Shown one piece after another: positions 42,001 through 51,250 of a stretch of DNA of 64,000 nucleotides. Source of the DNA: Paractinoplanes toevensis (GTDB taxonomy: Bacteria > Actinomycetota > Actinomycetes > Mycobacteriales > Micromonosporaceae). How positions within the stretch are numbered: position 1 is the first letter of the stretch; every line of letters starts with the position of its first letter. Location of the stretch: positions 30,249 through 94,248 of the forward strand of contig NZ_BOQN01000024.1 of assembly GCF_018332695.1 (NCBI RefSeq). The letters run 5' to 3'. The position numbers and the translations under genes are program-made. The notes under the pieces are model-generated. The model worked only from the letters and a program-made list of their open reading frames with translations, did not search any database and had not been told where the DNA came from.

Positions 42001-42852
42001 ATGACGATGCCGTTCGACCGCCACCTGGTGCGCAGTGCCGCGGAGTCGCTTCGGCAGGCGCGGCTGCGAGTTTCTCCGGCCCGGGATCCGCGCGGGTGTG
42101 GATGGGATCCGCCGCGGGAGCCGATGGCCGAGGCGCTGGCGGCGCCGGCCGTGAGCGTCGGGGCGGTCATCGCGAAACTGTCGGCGGTCGGGCCGGTCCT
42201 GGACCAGGCCGGCGCCGACCGGGTCGCCGCCTTCAACCAGCTCTACCTGGCGATCTCGCGGCGGGTGCAGAGCGCGCTGCAGACCGTGGCCACCGAGCCG
42301 GTCTACCTCGAACTGCTCGCCGTCGAGCTGGCCAAGCGCTACTTCACCGCCCTCGACGGGTGGAACCGCGACGACGAGGACACCCCCGCGGTGTGGGCGG
42401 TCCTCTTCGGGCAGTCCCGCGACTCCGGTCCGAGTCGGCTCACCGCGGCCCTGATCGGCGTCAACGCGCAGCTCAATCACGATCTGCCGCTCGCCCTGCT
42501 CGGCGTCTGGCGCGAACTGGGGCCGCCCACCGGCGACCAGGTCCACCCCGACTACCGGCTGCTCGACCAGATCTACTACGACGAGATCGCACCGTTGCGG
42601 CGCGGCTTCTCCGCGGAATGGGAGCGGGACCTCGGCGAACTGATCGGGCCGCTCGACGACTGGACCGGCCGTGCGGTCGGCACGGCCGTGCGGGCACACT
42701 CCTGGGCCCAGGCCGGACGGTTGTGGCCGTTGCGCGACGACCCGGCGGACTTCGGCCAGGCGCGGCACGCGATGGACGAGGCGGCGGCGCTGATCGCCGA
42801 GTGGGCCATCGTCGGCGACCGGCTCGGGACCGGCGACGACCTCCCGGCCTGA
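42001..42852 (+). CDS. DUF5995 family protein
   Basis: 283 aa from ATG 42001. Diagnostic segments: FNQLYLAISRRVQSALQT, LELLAVELAKRYFTALDGW and ALIGVNAQLNHDLPLALLGVW, the last matching the NAHINHDLP block of DUF5995. All-helical, soluble, with conserved His/Asp/Asn that could bind metal, but no function is known. GTG 41980 is an alternative start. Confidence 0.8.
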   Translation: MTMPFDRHLVRSAAESLRQARLRVSPARDPRGCGWDPPREPMAEALAAPAVSVGAVIAKLSAVGPVLDQAGADRVAAFNQLYLAISRRVQSALQTVATEPVYLELLAVELAKRYFTALDGWNRDDEDTPAVWAVLFGQSRDSGPSRLTAALIGVNAQLNHDLPLALLGVWRELGPPTGDQVHPDYRLLDQIYYDEIAPLRRGFSAEWERDLGELIGPLDDWTGRAVGTAVRAHSWAQAGRLWPLRDDPADFGQARHAMDEAAALIAEWAIVGDRLGTGDDLPA

Positions 42853-43013
42853 TGCTGGGCCTCCCGCGCCTCGCCGTAGCGGCCCGCACGGGCCCGGCCA
42901 CCCACTCGGCCGGGTGGGGCCGGCCGGTTCGCGATGGTGCGGTTGTCCGGCCCCGTGCCCGTACATCTGGATGGTTTGCGTTCGTTGCCACCTACCGTGG
43001 GTAATGGACCGGC

Positions 43014-44804
43014 ATGGCTCTTCCGATCGAGGATTACGCGATCATCGCGGACACGCAGACCGCCGCGCTGGTGGGGCGGGACGGGTCGATCGACTGGTTC
43101 TGCGCGCCTCGGTTCGATTCCGGGGCGGTGTTCGCGGCTCTGCTCGGCGATCGGGAGAACGGGCACTGGACCATCCGACCGGCCGGGGAGGTCGTGGCGA
43201 CGCGGCGGCGCTATCGGGACGAGACGCTGGTGCTGGAGACGGAGTTCGAGACCGCGGACGGCGTCGTGCGGGTCATCGACTTCATGCCGCCGCGGGGCGA
43301 GGCGCCCGACGTGATCCGGATCGTGGAGGGCGTGCGCGGCACCGTGCCGATGGAGATGGTGCTGCGGCTGCGCTTCGACTACGGGCACGTGGTGCCGTGG
43401 GTCTACCGCGAGCAGGACGACCTGGTCGCGGTGGCCGGGCCGGACGCAGCGTGGCTGCGCACCCCGGTCGAGACGCGCGGGGAGAACATGGCGACCCACG
43501 CGTCCTTCGAGGTCAGCACCGGCGAGCAGGTGCCGTTCATCCTGACCTGGCGGCCGTCGCACCTGCCGCCGCCGGAGCCGCTCGACCCGCTGCACGAGCT
43601 CGGCGTCACCGAGGGCTACTGGCGCGGCTGGGTCTCGGCCTGCACCTACGAAGGCGAGTACCGCGAGGCCGTCGTGCGGTCGCTGCTCACCCTGAAGGCG
43701 CTCACCTACGCCCCGACCGGCGGCATCGTCGCCGCGGCCACCACCAGCCTGCCGGAGAAACTCGGTGGCGTCCGTAACTGGGACTACCGCTTCTGCTGGC
43801 TGCGCGACGCCACCATCACGCTGCAGTCGCTGATGTACTCGGGATTCCAGAGCGAGGCGATCGCCTGGCGCAAATGGCTGCTGCGGGCCATCGCCGGAAA
43901 TCCGGCGGAACTGCAGATCATGTACGGGGTGGCCGGCGAGCGCCGCCTCGACGAGTACCAGGCCGACTGGCTGACCGGCTACGACGGCAACCCGGTGCGG
44001 ATCGGCAACGCCGCCGCCGAACAGTTCCAATTGGACGTGTACGGCGAGGTCATGGACGCGCTGCACCAGGGCCGCCGGGCCGGCCTGAAAGCGGCCGACC
44101 CGGCGTGGGGTCTGCAGGTCAAACTCATGGACTTCGTCGAGGAGCACTGGCGCGACCCGGACGAGGGGATCTGGGAGGTGCGCGGCGGTTCGAAACAGTT
44201 CGTGCACTCCAAGCTGATGGCCTGGGTGGCCGCCGACCGGGCGGTGAAGGCGGTCGAGGAGTTCGGCCTGGAGGGCCCGGTCGACCGCTGGTCCCGTCTG
44301 CGCGACGAGATCCGGGACGAGATCCTTTCCGAGGGCTTCGACACCGCCCGTAACACCTTCACCCAGTTCTACGGCTCGGATGAACTCGACGCCGCGATGC
44401 TGATGGTGCCGCTGGTCGGGTTCCTGCCCGCCACCGATCCGCGGGTGAAGGGCACGGTTGCCGCGATCGAGGAGCACCTCCTGGTCGACGGTTTCGTGCA
44501 GCGCTACACCCAGCACCCCGACACCGACGTCGACGGCCTGCCGCCGGGCGAGGGCGCGTTCCTGGCCTGCACGTTCTGGCTGGCCAGCAACTACGCGTTG
44601 ATGGGCCGCTCGGACGATGCCCGGGAGACGTTCGCCCGCCTGCTGGCCCTGCGCAACGACGTCGGCCTGCTCTCCGAGGAGTACGACACTTCCGCCGGCC
44701 GGTTGGTCGGCAATTTCCCGCAGGCGTTCAGCCACGTCCCGCTGATCGACACCGCCCGCACCCTGAGCACGGCGGTGGCGCCGACCGAGGTGCGCTTGCA
44801 GTAG
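43014..44804 (+). CDS. GH15 family glycoside hydrolase (trehalase/glucoamylase type)
   Basis: 596 aa. N-terminal domain IEDYAIIADTQTAALVGRDGSIDWFCAPRFDSGAVFAALLG, catalytic (alpha/alpha)6 barrel with GGVRNWDYRFCWLRDATITLQSL, NAAAEQFQLDVYGEVMDAL, DEGIWEVRGGSKQFVHSKLMAW and a C-terminal GEGAFLACTFWLASNYALMG. EDYALIGD-like starts and this architecture are typical of actinobacterial cytoplasmic trehalases of GH15. No signal peptide. Glucose-oligomer hydrolysis is the alternative. Confidence 0.9.
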   Translation: MALPIEDYAIIADTQTAALVGRDGSIDWFCAPRFDSGAVFAALLGDRENGHWTIRPAGEVVATRRRYRDETLVLETEFETADGVVRVIDFMPPRGEAPDVIRIVEGVRGTVPMEMVLRLRFDYGHVVPWVYREQDDLVAVAGPDAAWLRTPVETRGENMATHASFEVSTGEQVPFILTWRPSHLPPPEPLDPLHELGVTEGYWRGWVSACTYEGEYREAVVRSLLTLKALTYAPTGGIVAAATTSLPEKLGGVRNWDYRFCWLRDATITLQSLMYSGFQSEAIAWRKWLLRAIAGNPAELQIMYGVAGERRLDEYQADWLTGYDGNPVRIGNAAAEQFQLDVYGEVMDALHQGRRAGLKAADPAWGLQVKLMDFVEEHWRDPDEGIWEVRGGSKQFVHSKLMAWVAADRAVKAVEEFGLEGPVDRWSRLRDEIRDEILSEGFDTARNTFTQFYGSDELDAAMLMVPLVGFLPATDPRVKGTVAAIEEHLLVDGFVQRYTQHPDTDVDGLPPGEGAFLACTFWLASNYALMGRSDDARETFARLLALRNDVGLLSEEYDTSAGRLVGNFPQAFSHVPLIDTARTLSTAVAPTEVRLQ

Positions 44805-44808
44805 GTCG

Positions 44809-44824
44809 TATACTCGTCGACGAG
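44809..44824 (+). promoter_or_regulatory. -10 and palindrome upstream of padR
   Basis: -10 TATACT (44809-44814) overlaps the perfect 12-bp palindrome CTCGTCGACGAG (44813-44824), 22 bp before the PadR start. Likely autorepression site. Confidence 0.6.
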
Positions 44825-44846
44825 CATTCGTGGACGAGGAGGTTCG

Positions 44847-45488
44847 GTGGCCAAGCGGCGGAAAGTCGGCAACCCGATGGCGCTCGGGGTGCTGTCGGTC
44901 GTCGCGTTCCGGGAGATGCACCCCTACGAGATGGCCGCCGCCCTGAAAGGCTGGGGCAAGGACCGCGACCTGCAGATCAAGTGGGGTTCGCTCTACACCG
45001 TCGTCGGCAACCTGGCCAAACACGGCCTGATCGCCGAGGTGGGCAGCGTCCGCGCCGGGAAACGGCCCGAACGCACGGTCTACCGCATCACCGACGCAGG
45101 CCGGGCCGAGCTGATCGACTGGACGCGGGAGTTGCTGTCCACCGCCGAGCCGGAGTTCCCGCGCTTCCGCACCGGGCTCTCGGTGCTCCCGGTGCTCGCC
45201 CCCGACGAGGTCATCGCGCTGCTGCAACAGCGTCTCGACGCCGTCGGGCGGGGCATCGAGGCCACCGTCGCGACCCTCGCCTCCGAGCAGGTGCCGCGGC
45301 TGTTCCTCATCGAAGTCGAGTACGACCTGGCCATGCTGCGGGCCGAAGCGGCCTGGATGCGGTCGCTGCTCGACGAACTGGAAACCGGAACGCTGCCCGG
45401 CATCGACGACTGGCGGCGCTTCCACGAGACCGGCGAGCCACCCGACGAGATCAGGCAGCTCGCGGAGGACGCCATCGAAAACAGGTAG
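44847..45488 (+). CDS. PadR family transcriptional regulator
   Basis: 213 aa, GTG start after GGAGG. Winged helix: LGVLSVVAFREMHPYEMAAALKGWGKDRDLQIKWGSLYTVVGNLAKHGLIAEVGSVRAGKRPERTVYRITDAG, then a C-terminal dimerisation helix region (~110-213). PadR proteins respond to drugs or phenolics. The downstream FAD monooxygenase (133 bp away) is a candidate target. Confidence 0.9.
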   Translation: MAKRRKVGNPMALGVLSVVAFREMHPYEMAAALKGWGKDRDLQIKWGSLYTVVGNLAKHGLIAEVGSVRAGKRPERTVYRITDAGRAELIDWTRELLSTAEPEFPRFRTGLSVLPVLAPDEVIALLQQRLDAVGRGIEATVATLASEQVPRLFLIEVEYDLAMLRAEAAWMRSLLDELETGTLPGIDDWRRFHETGEPPDEIRQLAEDAIENR

Positions 45489-45620
45489 AAGCGGTCCCGG
45501 CGACCTGCTGCAACAGGCCGCCGGGACCAACCCTCGATCCGATCATGGGAACCACGACCCGGTCCGAAGGCGGCAATCTCAGGATACCGGGCGCGAGGTT
45601 CCCCCACCCTGGGAGAACCC

Positions 45621-46787
45621 ATGACACGAGTACGCACCGTCGCCGTCATCGGCGGCGGCATCGCCGGACCGGTAGCTGCCCTGGCCCTACGCAAGGCCGG
45701 CATCGAGGCCACCGTCTACGAAAGCCACCCGACCACCGCCGACGGCGTCGGCGGCACCATCGCGATCGCCCCGAACGGCATGGCCGCCCTCGACATCGTC
45801 GGCGCCGCCGCCCCGGCCGCCGAGGTGTCCTGGCCGGTTCACCGCCAGGTCATGACCGTCGGCCGCAAACGCCTGGACCTGCCCGGCCTGGCCGGTGCCG
45901 GCCCGCTGCACGTCGTCCAGCGCAGCGACCTCTACCGCATCCTCGCCGCCGACGTACCGATCCAATACGGAAAACGCCTGGTCAACGCCGTCCAGGGGGC
46001 CGGCGGCGTGACGGCGGCCTTCGCGGACGGCGACGAGATCGAAGCCGACGTGCTGATCGGCGCCGACGGCGTGCACTCCACGGTCCGCCGGCTCATCGAC
46101 CCGGCCGCGCCCGGCCCGCACTTCACCGGCATGGTCGCCATGGAAGGCCGGTCACCACTCACCGTGCCGGAGGAACCCGGCACAATGATCTTCGCCTTCG
46201 GCAAACGCGGTTTCTACCTGTACGGGCCGGCCCTGGGCGGCGGCACCACGTTCGGCGTGAACCTGCCGCACCGCCCACTCACCGTGGCCGAGGCCCGGGC
46301 CATCCCCAGTCCACGGTGGAAGGAGACACTGCTGGAGGTCTACGGTTCGGACACGCCGGGCGGCGACCTGATCCGAGCACTCCCGGCCGAGGAACTGACC
46401 GTCAACGGCGCCCTGCACATCATGCCGCCCGTCCCGCACTGGTACCGCGGCCGCATGGTCCTGACCGGCGACGCCGTACACGCCCCGTCGAACAGCTCCG
46501 GCCAGGGCGCCTCGCTGTCCATCGAAAGCGCCATCGAACTGGCCCAATGCCTGCGCGACATCCCCGACGTGACCGATGCTTTCCGCCACTACGAAAGCCT
46601 GCGCCGCGCACGCGTGGAAAAGGTGGCCGCGCGGGCCGCCCGCACCAACAGCGTCAAGGCGCCCGGCCCGATCGGCAGAGCCCTGATGCCGATCATCATG
46701 CGAGCGTTCATGAGGTTCGCCATGAACCCCGAGAAGGTCATCGGCCCGGAGCAGCGGTATCGCATCGATTGGGCCAAAACCCTTTAG
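45621..46787 (+). CDS. FAD-dependent monooxygenase (PHBH-type)
   Basis: 388 aa. GxGxxG: VAVIGGGIAGPVAALALRKAGIEATVYES; DG motif ADVLIGADGVHSTVRRLI; second FAD motif VLTGDAVHAPSNSSGQGASLSIESAIELAQCL. Class A flavoprotein hydroxylase, NAD(P)H-dependent, with an aromatic or polyketide substrate expected but not identifiable. Upstream padR may regulate it. Confidence 0.9.
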   Translation: MTRVRTVAVIGGGIAGPVAALALRKAGIEATVYESHPTTADGVGGTIAIAPNGMAALDIVGAAAPAAEVSWPVHRQVMTVGRKRLDLPGLAGAGPLHVVQRSDLYRILAADVPIQYGKRLVNAVQGAGGVTAAFADGDEIEADVLIGADGVHSTVRRLIDPAAPGPHFTGMVAMEGRSPLTVPEEPGTMIFAFGKRGFYLYGPALGGGTTFGVNLPHRPLTVAEARAIPSPRWKETLLEVYGSDTPGGDLIRALPAEELTVNGALHIMPPVPHWYRGRMVLTGDAVHAPSNSSGQGASLSIESAIELAQCLRDIPDVTDAFRHYESLRRARVEKVAARAARTNSVKAPGPIGRALMPIIMRAFMRFAMNPEKVIGPEQRYRIDWAKTL

Positions 46788-46793
46788 CCGTAC

Positions 46794-46826
46794 GCCGTCC
46801 GGGGCGGACCGACCGCCCCGGACGGC
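46794..46826. terminator. perfect 14-bp stem hairpin
   Basis: 46794-46807 pairs with 46813-46826 around ACCGA, 7 bp after the monooxygenase stop. No T-run; likely transcription stop of that gene. Confidence 0.7.
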
Positions 46827-46858
46827 GCACGTTTGCTTCCGGCTGTCACGGTGACGGT

Positions 46859-47395
46859 ATGGCTGGCTGGGTTGCCTTGGTCGCCGCCTTGGTCGGCGCG
46901 ATGGCCGGAACGTTGTCCACCTACCTGACGCTGCGTCCCAAGCTGACGCTCGAACTGGAGTACGCCTACGACCGCACGCTGCGCGACCAAAGAATCGACG
47001 CTTACCAGCGCCTTTTCTATGTCACTCGGCACTTTCCCCGCTTCTATCTGGAAGACGAGCGCCCCACCGGTGCCGACCTGCAGAAGTACCGCCACGAACT
47101 GCAGGATTGGTACTTCAACCAGGATGCCGGCGGCATGTTCCTGACCGCGGCGGCCAAGCGAGCCTTCCTGGAGCTGCAGAACCACATAGCCGGCCTGGTC
47201 TTCACCGACGGCCGGCCCCGCGATGATGCGAGCGAGCAGATCTCCCCCGAGACGGGCGACGAACTCCTGGCCCTCGGCCGCCGGTTACGTCATCAGTTGG
47301 TAGCCGACATCGGCTCCGCCAACACCGCGCGAATCCCGGGAACACGCCCCGGAGCGCCCCTGGATCCCCCGGGCACCATCCTGCGCTCGCGCTAG
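46859..47395 (+). CDS. hypothetical membrane-anchored protein (178 aa)
   Basis: ATG 46859: MAGWVALVAALVGAMAGTLSTYL, one N-terminal membrane helix, then a cytoplasmic helical region LTLELEYAYDRTLRDQRIDAYQRLFYVTRHFPRFY, WYFNQDAGGMFLTAAAKRAFLELQNHIAGLV. Similar anchored helical proteins are common in actinomycetes without assigned function. Its TAG overlaps the stop of the convergent 100-aa gene. Confidence 0.7.
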   Translation: MAGWVALVAALVGAMAGTLSTYLTLRPKLTLELEYAYDRTLRDQRIDAYQRLFYVTRHFPRFYLEDERPTGADLQKYRHELQDWYFNQDAGGMFLTAAAKRAFLELQNHIAGLVFTDGRPRDDASEQISPETGDELLALGRRLRHQLVADIGSANTARIPGTRPGAPLDPPGTILRSR

Positions 47396-47694
47396 TGCCG
47401 GGGCCGGTCCGCGGCGGCGTAGGAGGCGGCGGCCGTCAGGGCGGCGACGGTCAGGACCGAGGGCCAGGCGCCGATGCGCTTGGCGAGCGGGTGGGACAGG
47501 CCGAAGGCGCCGACGTAGGTGGCCAGCAGCGCCCCGGTCACCGCCGGGCTGGTGCGCCGGGCCCACTCCCGGCCGGCCAGCACACCGCCGGCGGCGAGGA
47601 CCACGCCGCCGAGCGGCCGGATGCCGGTGCGGCGGGCGAGCTGCCATCCGCCGATGAGGGAACCCGCGGTGATCGCGGCAGTGGGTAGGCGCAT
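47392..47694 (-). CDS. small hydrophobic membrane protein (100 aa)
   Basis: MRLPTAAITAGSLIGGWQLARRTGIRPLGGVVLAAGGVLAGREWARR..., three to four hydrophobic segments and a short basic tail DRPRH. ATG 47694 chosen; an ATG 15 bp upstream is in frame. No characterised family recognised; several actinobacterial membrane proteins look alike. Confidence 0.62.
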   Translation of the reverse strand: MRLPTAAITAGSLIGGWQLARRTGIRPLGGVVLAAGGVLAGREWARRTSPAVTGALLATYVGAFGLSHPLAKRIGAWPSVLTVAALTAAASYAAADRPRH

Positions 47695-47714
47695 GCCCCG
47701 AAAATACACCGCGC

Positions 47715-48257
47715 TCAGCGAGGGCGGCCGCCGAAGCGCCAGGGATGGATCTCGACGCGGTCGTATCCGGCGCGGCTGTGCGACATCATCTCCTCGGCCG
47801 CGGCCAGGTCGGGCAGATCGGCCAGGATCGCGGTGCCCTGCCGTTCAATACCGTCGTCGGACAGCAGCGGTCCGCAGGCGATCAGCCGCTCGCGGTACTC
47901 GGACGGCACCTGATCCCCGGTTCCCCCGTGCCCGATGATCAGGAAGCCCGCGTTGCCACCCGGGAACTCCCACATGGTCCGCCCGAGCTCGTTGACGAAC
48001 CGCCGGACCAGCACCTCCCGGTAGACGCCGGCCAGATAGTTGGGTTCCTCGAAGGCGAACACCCGGGCCGCGTCCGCATCGGGCAGGTCGACGATGTGCA
48101 CGCTGCCGGTGGGAGTCTCCCCGTCCGGAGTCAGGGTCGGGCCCCGGGCGATCATCCCGTCCGCGTAGCGGTCCATGAACGACCAGTGCGTCTCGGCGAG
48201 CTTCCACCGCAGTTCCAGGGAATCGGGCCGGTCACGGCAGTAGACGAAGTACTCCAC
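47715..48257 (-). CDS. tandem YCII-related domain protein
   Basis: 180 aa from GTG 48257, one base after the permease stop. Two YCII modules: VEYFVYCRDRPDSLELRWKLAETHWSFMDRYADGMIARGPTLTPDG... and WEFPGGNAGFLIIGHGGTGDQVPSEYRERLIACGPLLSDDG. YCII domains bind small ligands with a His/Asp pair; here the first module keeps HWSF and the pattern SVHIVDLPDADAARVFAFEEPNYLAGVY. Coupled to the exporter permease and possibly cotranscribed. Confidence 0.82.
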   Translation of the reverse strand: MEYFVYCRDRPDSLELRWKLAETHWSFMDRYADGMIARGPTLTPDGETPTGSVHIVDLPDADAARVFAFEEPNYLAGVYREVLVRRFVNELGRTMWEFPGGNAGFLIIGHGGTGDQVPSEYRERLIACGPLLSDDGIERQGTAILADLPDLAAAEEMMSHSRAGYDRVEIHPWRFGGRPR

Positions 48258-48258
48258 G

Positions 48259-49221
48259 CTACGAGAAGGTACCGCGCCGGATGCGCCACCGGCCGACCGC
48301 GACCAGCAGCGCGGCGGCGCCGAGGTAGAGCGCCAGCTCGATCCACTGGAAGGGCCAGAAGCGGCGGTTCGGCTGGTAGGCCAGGTCGACGTGCAGATCG
48401 AGCCGGCCCAGGCACACGGCGATGTCGCCGAAGGTGCCGGTCGCGCCGGTTTGCGGGGCGTGCGAGAAGCAGGTGTCGAAGGCCGCGTCGGACAGCACGC
48501 GGCCGTCGGCGGTGCGGAGCCGGCTGGTGGACGTGATCCACGCATCCGGCATCTCCAGGCCGCCGATGATCGGGCCGCCGGTGATGCCGCCCAGCATGCG
48601 GGCACGGTTGATGGCGTCGGCGGTCATCGCCACGGTCGCCCGCTCCGGCGGCAGGTAGTGCGGGCGCAGCAGGTTGGGCACGGCGACCTGCACGGCGATC
48701 ACCGCCAGGAAGACGAGGGCCATCGTGGCCAGGGTGCGGCGGAGGAGCAGGCCGGTGACGGCGCCGAGGACGAAACCGAACGCGGCGTAGCCGATGGGTG
48801 CGATGCCGCGCGCGCCGAACATGACCGTGCTGAACCGGTCGCCGGTCGCCTGGTCGACCGGGGTGGCGGCCCAGGTGAGGGCGGCGCTGAGGAGGCCGGC
48901 GGCGGCCATCGAGGCGAGCCCGACCACGGCGAGTTTCACGGCGAGCCAGCGGCGGCGCGGCACGCTCTGGTTCCACACGAGACGGTGGGTGCCGGTCTCC
49001 AGTTCGCGGGCGATGAGCGGGGCGCCCCAGAACGCGCCGATGAACGCGGGCACCAGGCCGGAACCGCCGGCCAGGAACAGCATCGTCTGGTGGTGGTCGG
49101 CGGGGAGCCGGGCGGCGTGGGTGGCGCCGCCGAGGCGCAGCAGGTAGACCGTGGCCAGGGTGAGCAGCACGGCACCGGCGAGGGCGGACAGGCGGAACTG
49201 GCGCAGGCTCATCCGGATCAT
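48259..49221 (-). CDS. ABC-2 family exporter permease
   Basis: 320 aa with about six membrane helices and a large extracellular loop between helices 5 and 6 (~175-280). MIRMSLRQFRLSALAGAVLLTLATVYLL and LIARELETGTHRLVWNQSVPRRRWLAVKLAVVGLASM are typical of actinobacterial ABC-2 subunits. ATG overlaps the ATPase stop. Transports an unknown substrate together with the next gene. Confidence 0.85.
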   Translation of the reverse strand: MIRMSLRQFRLSALAGAVLLTLATVYLLRLGGATHAARLPADHHQTMLFLAGGSGLVPAFIGAFWGAPLIARELETGTHRLVWNQSVPRRRWLAVKLAVVGLASMAAAGLLSAALTWAATPVDQATGDRFSTVMFGARGIAPIGYAAFGFVLGAVTGLLLRRTLATMALVFLAVIAVQVAVPNLLRPHYLPPERATVAMTADAINRARMLGGITGGPIIGGLEMPDAWITSTSRLRTADGRVLSDAAFDTCFSHAPQTGATGTFGDIAVCLGRLDLHVDLAYQPNRRFWPFQWIELALYLGAAALLVAVGRWRIRRGTFS

Positions 49222-49937
49222 CGGGCCACCGCCCCGGACATGTAGGCGAGCACGAGCTGCTCGAGCGTGGTGTACCGGTGGTCGGCGAGCAGCTGCCGCA
49301 CCGGGCCGGCGACCTGGACCCGGCCCGCGCCCAGGACGATCAGGTAGTCGCAGACCTGTTCCACGTCGCCGAGCAGGTGCGAGGAGAGGACGGCGCTGGC
49401 ACCGAGCTCGCCGACGAAACCGACGAGGCTGCGCAGGAACGCGTCGCGGGCCAGCGGGTCGAGCGCGGCGGCCGGCTCGTCGAAGATCAGCAGCTCCGGA
49501 CGTTTCGCGGCGGCGATGGTGAGGGCCAGCTGAGCGCGCTGGCCGCCGGAGAGCCGGCCGGCCTTCTGCGCCGGGTCGAGGCCGACCTCGGCGATGCGGC
49601 GCTCAGCCAGCGCCGCGTCCCACGCCGGGTTGAGCCAGGCGCCCATCCGCAGGTGGTCGGCGACGCTGAAGGACGGGTAGACCGGAGTGTCCTGGGCGAC
49701 GAACCCGACCCGGCCCAGATGTGCGGCGCCGGCTGCCGGGCGGGCGCCGAGCACCTCCAGCGTGCCCGAGGTCGGTGCGATCAGGCCGCAGGCGAGCTGC
49801 AGCAGGGTCGACTTGCCGGCACCGTTCGGCCCGACCAGGCCGACGATGTGCCCGCTCGGGACGGCCAGGTCGCAGTCGACGAGGGCGGCTCGTCGCCGGT
49901 AACGCTTGGTGAGCCTTTCGGCGCGCAAGGTGTGCAT
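49218..49937 (-). CDS. ABC exporter ATPase
   Basis: 239 aa from ATG 49937 (MHTLRAERLTKRYRRRAALVDCDLAV), AGGA upstream. Walker A GPNGAGKST, signature LSGGQRAQLALTIAA, Walker B LLIFDEPAAALDPLAR and switch VLSSHLLGDVEQVCDYLI. Divergent from the second two-component system, with a shared 110-bp control region. Confidence 0.92.
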   Translation of the reverse strand: MHTLRAERLTKRYRRRAALVDCDLAVPSGHIVGLVGPNGAGKSTLLQLACGLIAPTSGTLEVLGARPAAGAAHLGRVGFVAQDTPVYPSFSVADHLRMGAWLNPAWDAALAERRIAEVGLDPAQKAGRLSGGQRAQLALTIAAAKRPELLIFDEPAAALDPLARDAFLRSLVGFVGELGASAVLSSHLLGDVEQVCDYLIVLGAGRVQVAGPVRQLLADHRYTTLEQLVLAYMSGAVAR

Positions 49938-49980
49938 GGCGGTCAATCCTGGCCGGGCCGGCCGGGTTCGTCATCCGACC

Positions 49981-50005
49981 AAAGTCGATGATTCTCACCG
50001 ACTTT
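49981..50005. promoter_or_regulatory. inverted repeat in the exporter/kinase control region
   Basis: AAAGTCG (49981-49987) and CGACTTT (49999-50005), 11-bp spacer. Located midway between the divergent start codons at 49937 and 50048; a plausible response-regulator site. Confidence 0.5.
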
Positions 50006-50047
50006 TGACCGGTTCGCAGCCGCGCCGATTCTCGTACCTTGAAGCCC

Positions 50048-51250
50048 GTGAACATCCGCATCGCGTCGACGGCCTCGCTCGCCGTCGCCCTGCTCGCCGC
50101 GCTCGGCATCGAGGCCATCGCGATCGCCGCGAGCTGGGGCGTCCGCTATTGGCTGGTCGGCGGGGCAGCCGCGGTCGTCGTGGGCGGGCTCGCGCTGGCC
50201 CGGCACCGGCACCTGAGTCGGGCGGCGGTCGCCGGTCTGGTCGTCGCCGGCGTGACGGTCGCGGCGGCCCGGGCCTTCCACCTGCCGACCGAGCCGGGCC
50301 CGGCGATGGCTCTGGCGCTGGCCGTGCTCATCGGCTCGTCGGTCCGCACCCTGCCGGTCGCGCCGGCCGGCGCGGTCGCCGCCGGCGGTCTCGCCCTGGC
50401 CGCCGGCGCGTTCCTCGCCGCCCGGCCGCACTCGTCCGGGGCCTCGGCGGCCGTCGTGCTCAACGTTGCGGCCTGCCTCGGCGGCATCGCAGTCGGCCTG
50501 GCGTTACGGCTGCTGGACGAGCGTTCCGCGGCCGCCACCGAGCGGGTGCGCCGGGACGAGCGGCTGGAGCTGGCCCGGGAGCTGCACGACGTGGTCGCCC
50601 ATCACATCACCGGCATGCTGATCCAGGCGCAGGCCACCCATGTCCTGGCCCGCCGCGATCCCGGCCGGGTGGGCGAGTCGCTGTCCGGGATCGAGGCCTC
50701 CGCCGCCGAGGCGCTGCGCGCGATGCGGCGGGTGGTGGGGGTGCTGCGCGACAGCGACAAGGGGGCGGCCACCTCGGCCGGCCCGGAGCGGCTGGCCGAG
50801 CTGGTCGAGCGGTTCGACCGGCCGGGCTCGCCGGTCGTGCTGCGCACCTCGGGCGATGACGCCGCGTGGCCGCCGGAGGTGCACAGCACGGTCTATCGGG
50901 TCGTCCGCGAGGCACTGACCAATGTGGCCCGGCACGCGCCGCACGCCGGGGACGTCCGGGTGGTCGTCGGCGAGGGCCCGGCCGGCGTCACGGTCGAGGT
51001 GACCGACGACGCCGCGCACGACCCACCGCACGGCGGCCCGGCAGCACGGGATGCAGCGCGCGGCGGTTACGGGCTGCTCGGCATGCGGGAACGCGTGGAG
51101 ACTCTCGGCGGCACCCTGCACGCCGGACCGCGCGCCGAGGCAGGCTGGTCCGTGCGGGTGACTCTGCCGGTCGACATAGGACGGTCACGCGGAGCCACCG
51201 CAGCTGCCGAGGACGCTGGAGCCGTCGACCGGCTGGGTGGCGGGCGCTGA
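50048..51250 (+). CDS. NarL-class sensor histidine kinase
   Basis: 400 aa, GTG 50048. Residues ~1-150 contain five to six hydrophobic helices; then HisKA_3 RDERLELARELHDVVAHHITGMLIQAQ with phospho-acceptor His. HATPase: VYRVVREALTNVARHAPHAG (N box), VEVTDDAAHD (weak G1) and GYGLLGMRERVETLGG (G2). No clear ribosome site; -10-like TACCTT 7 bp upstream suggests a leaderless mRNA. Stop overlaps the regulator start (TGATG). Confidence 0.92.
   Translation: MNIRIASTASLAVALLAALGIEAIAIAASWGVRYWLVGGAAAVVVGGLALARHRHLSRAAVAGLVVAGVTVAAARAFHLPTEPGPAMALALAVLIGSSVRTLPVAPAGAVAAGGLALAAGAFLAARPHSSGASAAVVLNVAACLGGIAVGLALRLLDERSAAATERVRRDERLELARELHDVVAHHITGMLIQAQATHVLARRDPGRVGESLSGIEASAAEALRAMRRVVGVLRDSDKGAATSAGPERLAELVERFDRPGSPVVLRTSGDDAAWPPEVHSTVYRVVREALTNVARHAPHAGDVRVVVGEGPAGVTVEVTDDAAHDPPHGGPAARDAARGGYGLLGMRERVETLGGTLHAGPRAEAGWSVRVTLPVDIGRSRGATAAAEDAGAVDRLGGGR

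Noticed and set aside
42576..45530. Long antisense open frame (984 codons) opposite GH15 and padR
   Set aside because: Same reason: low-complexity shadow of well-supported genes.
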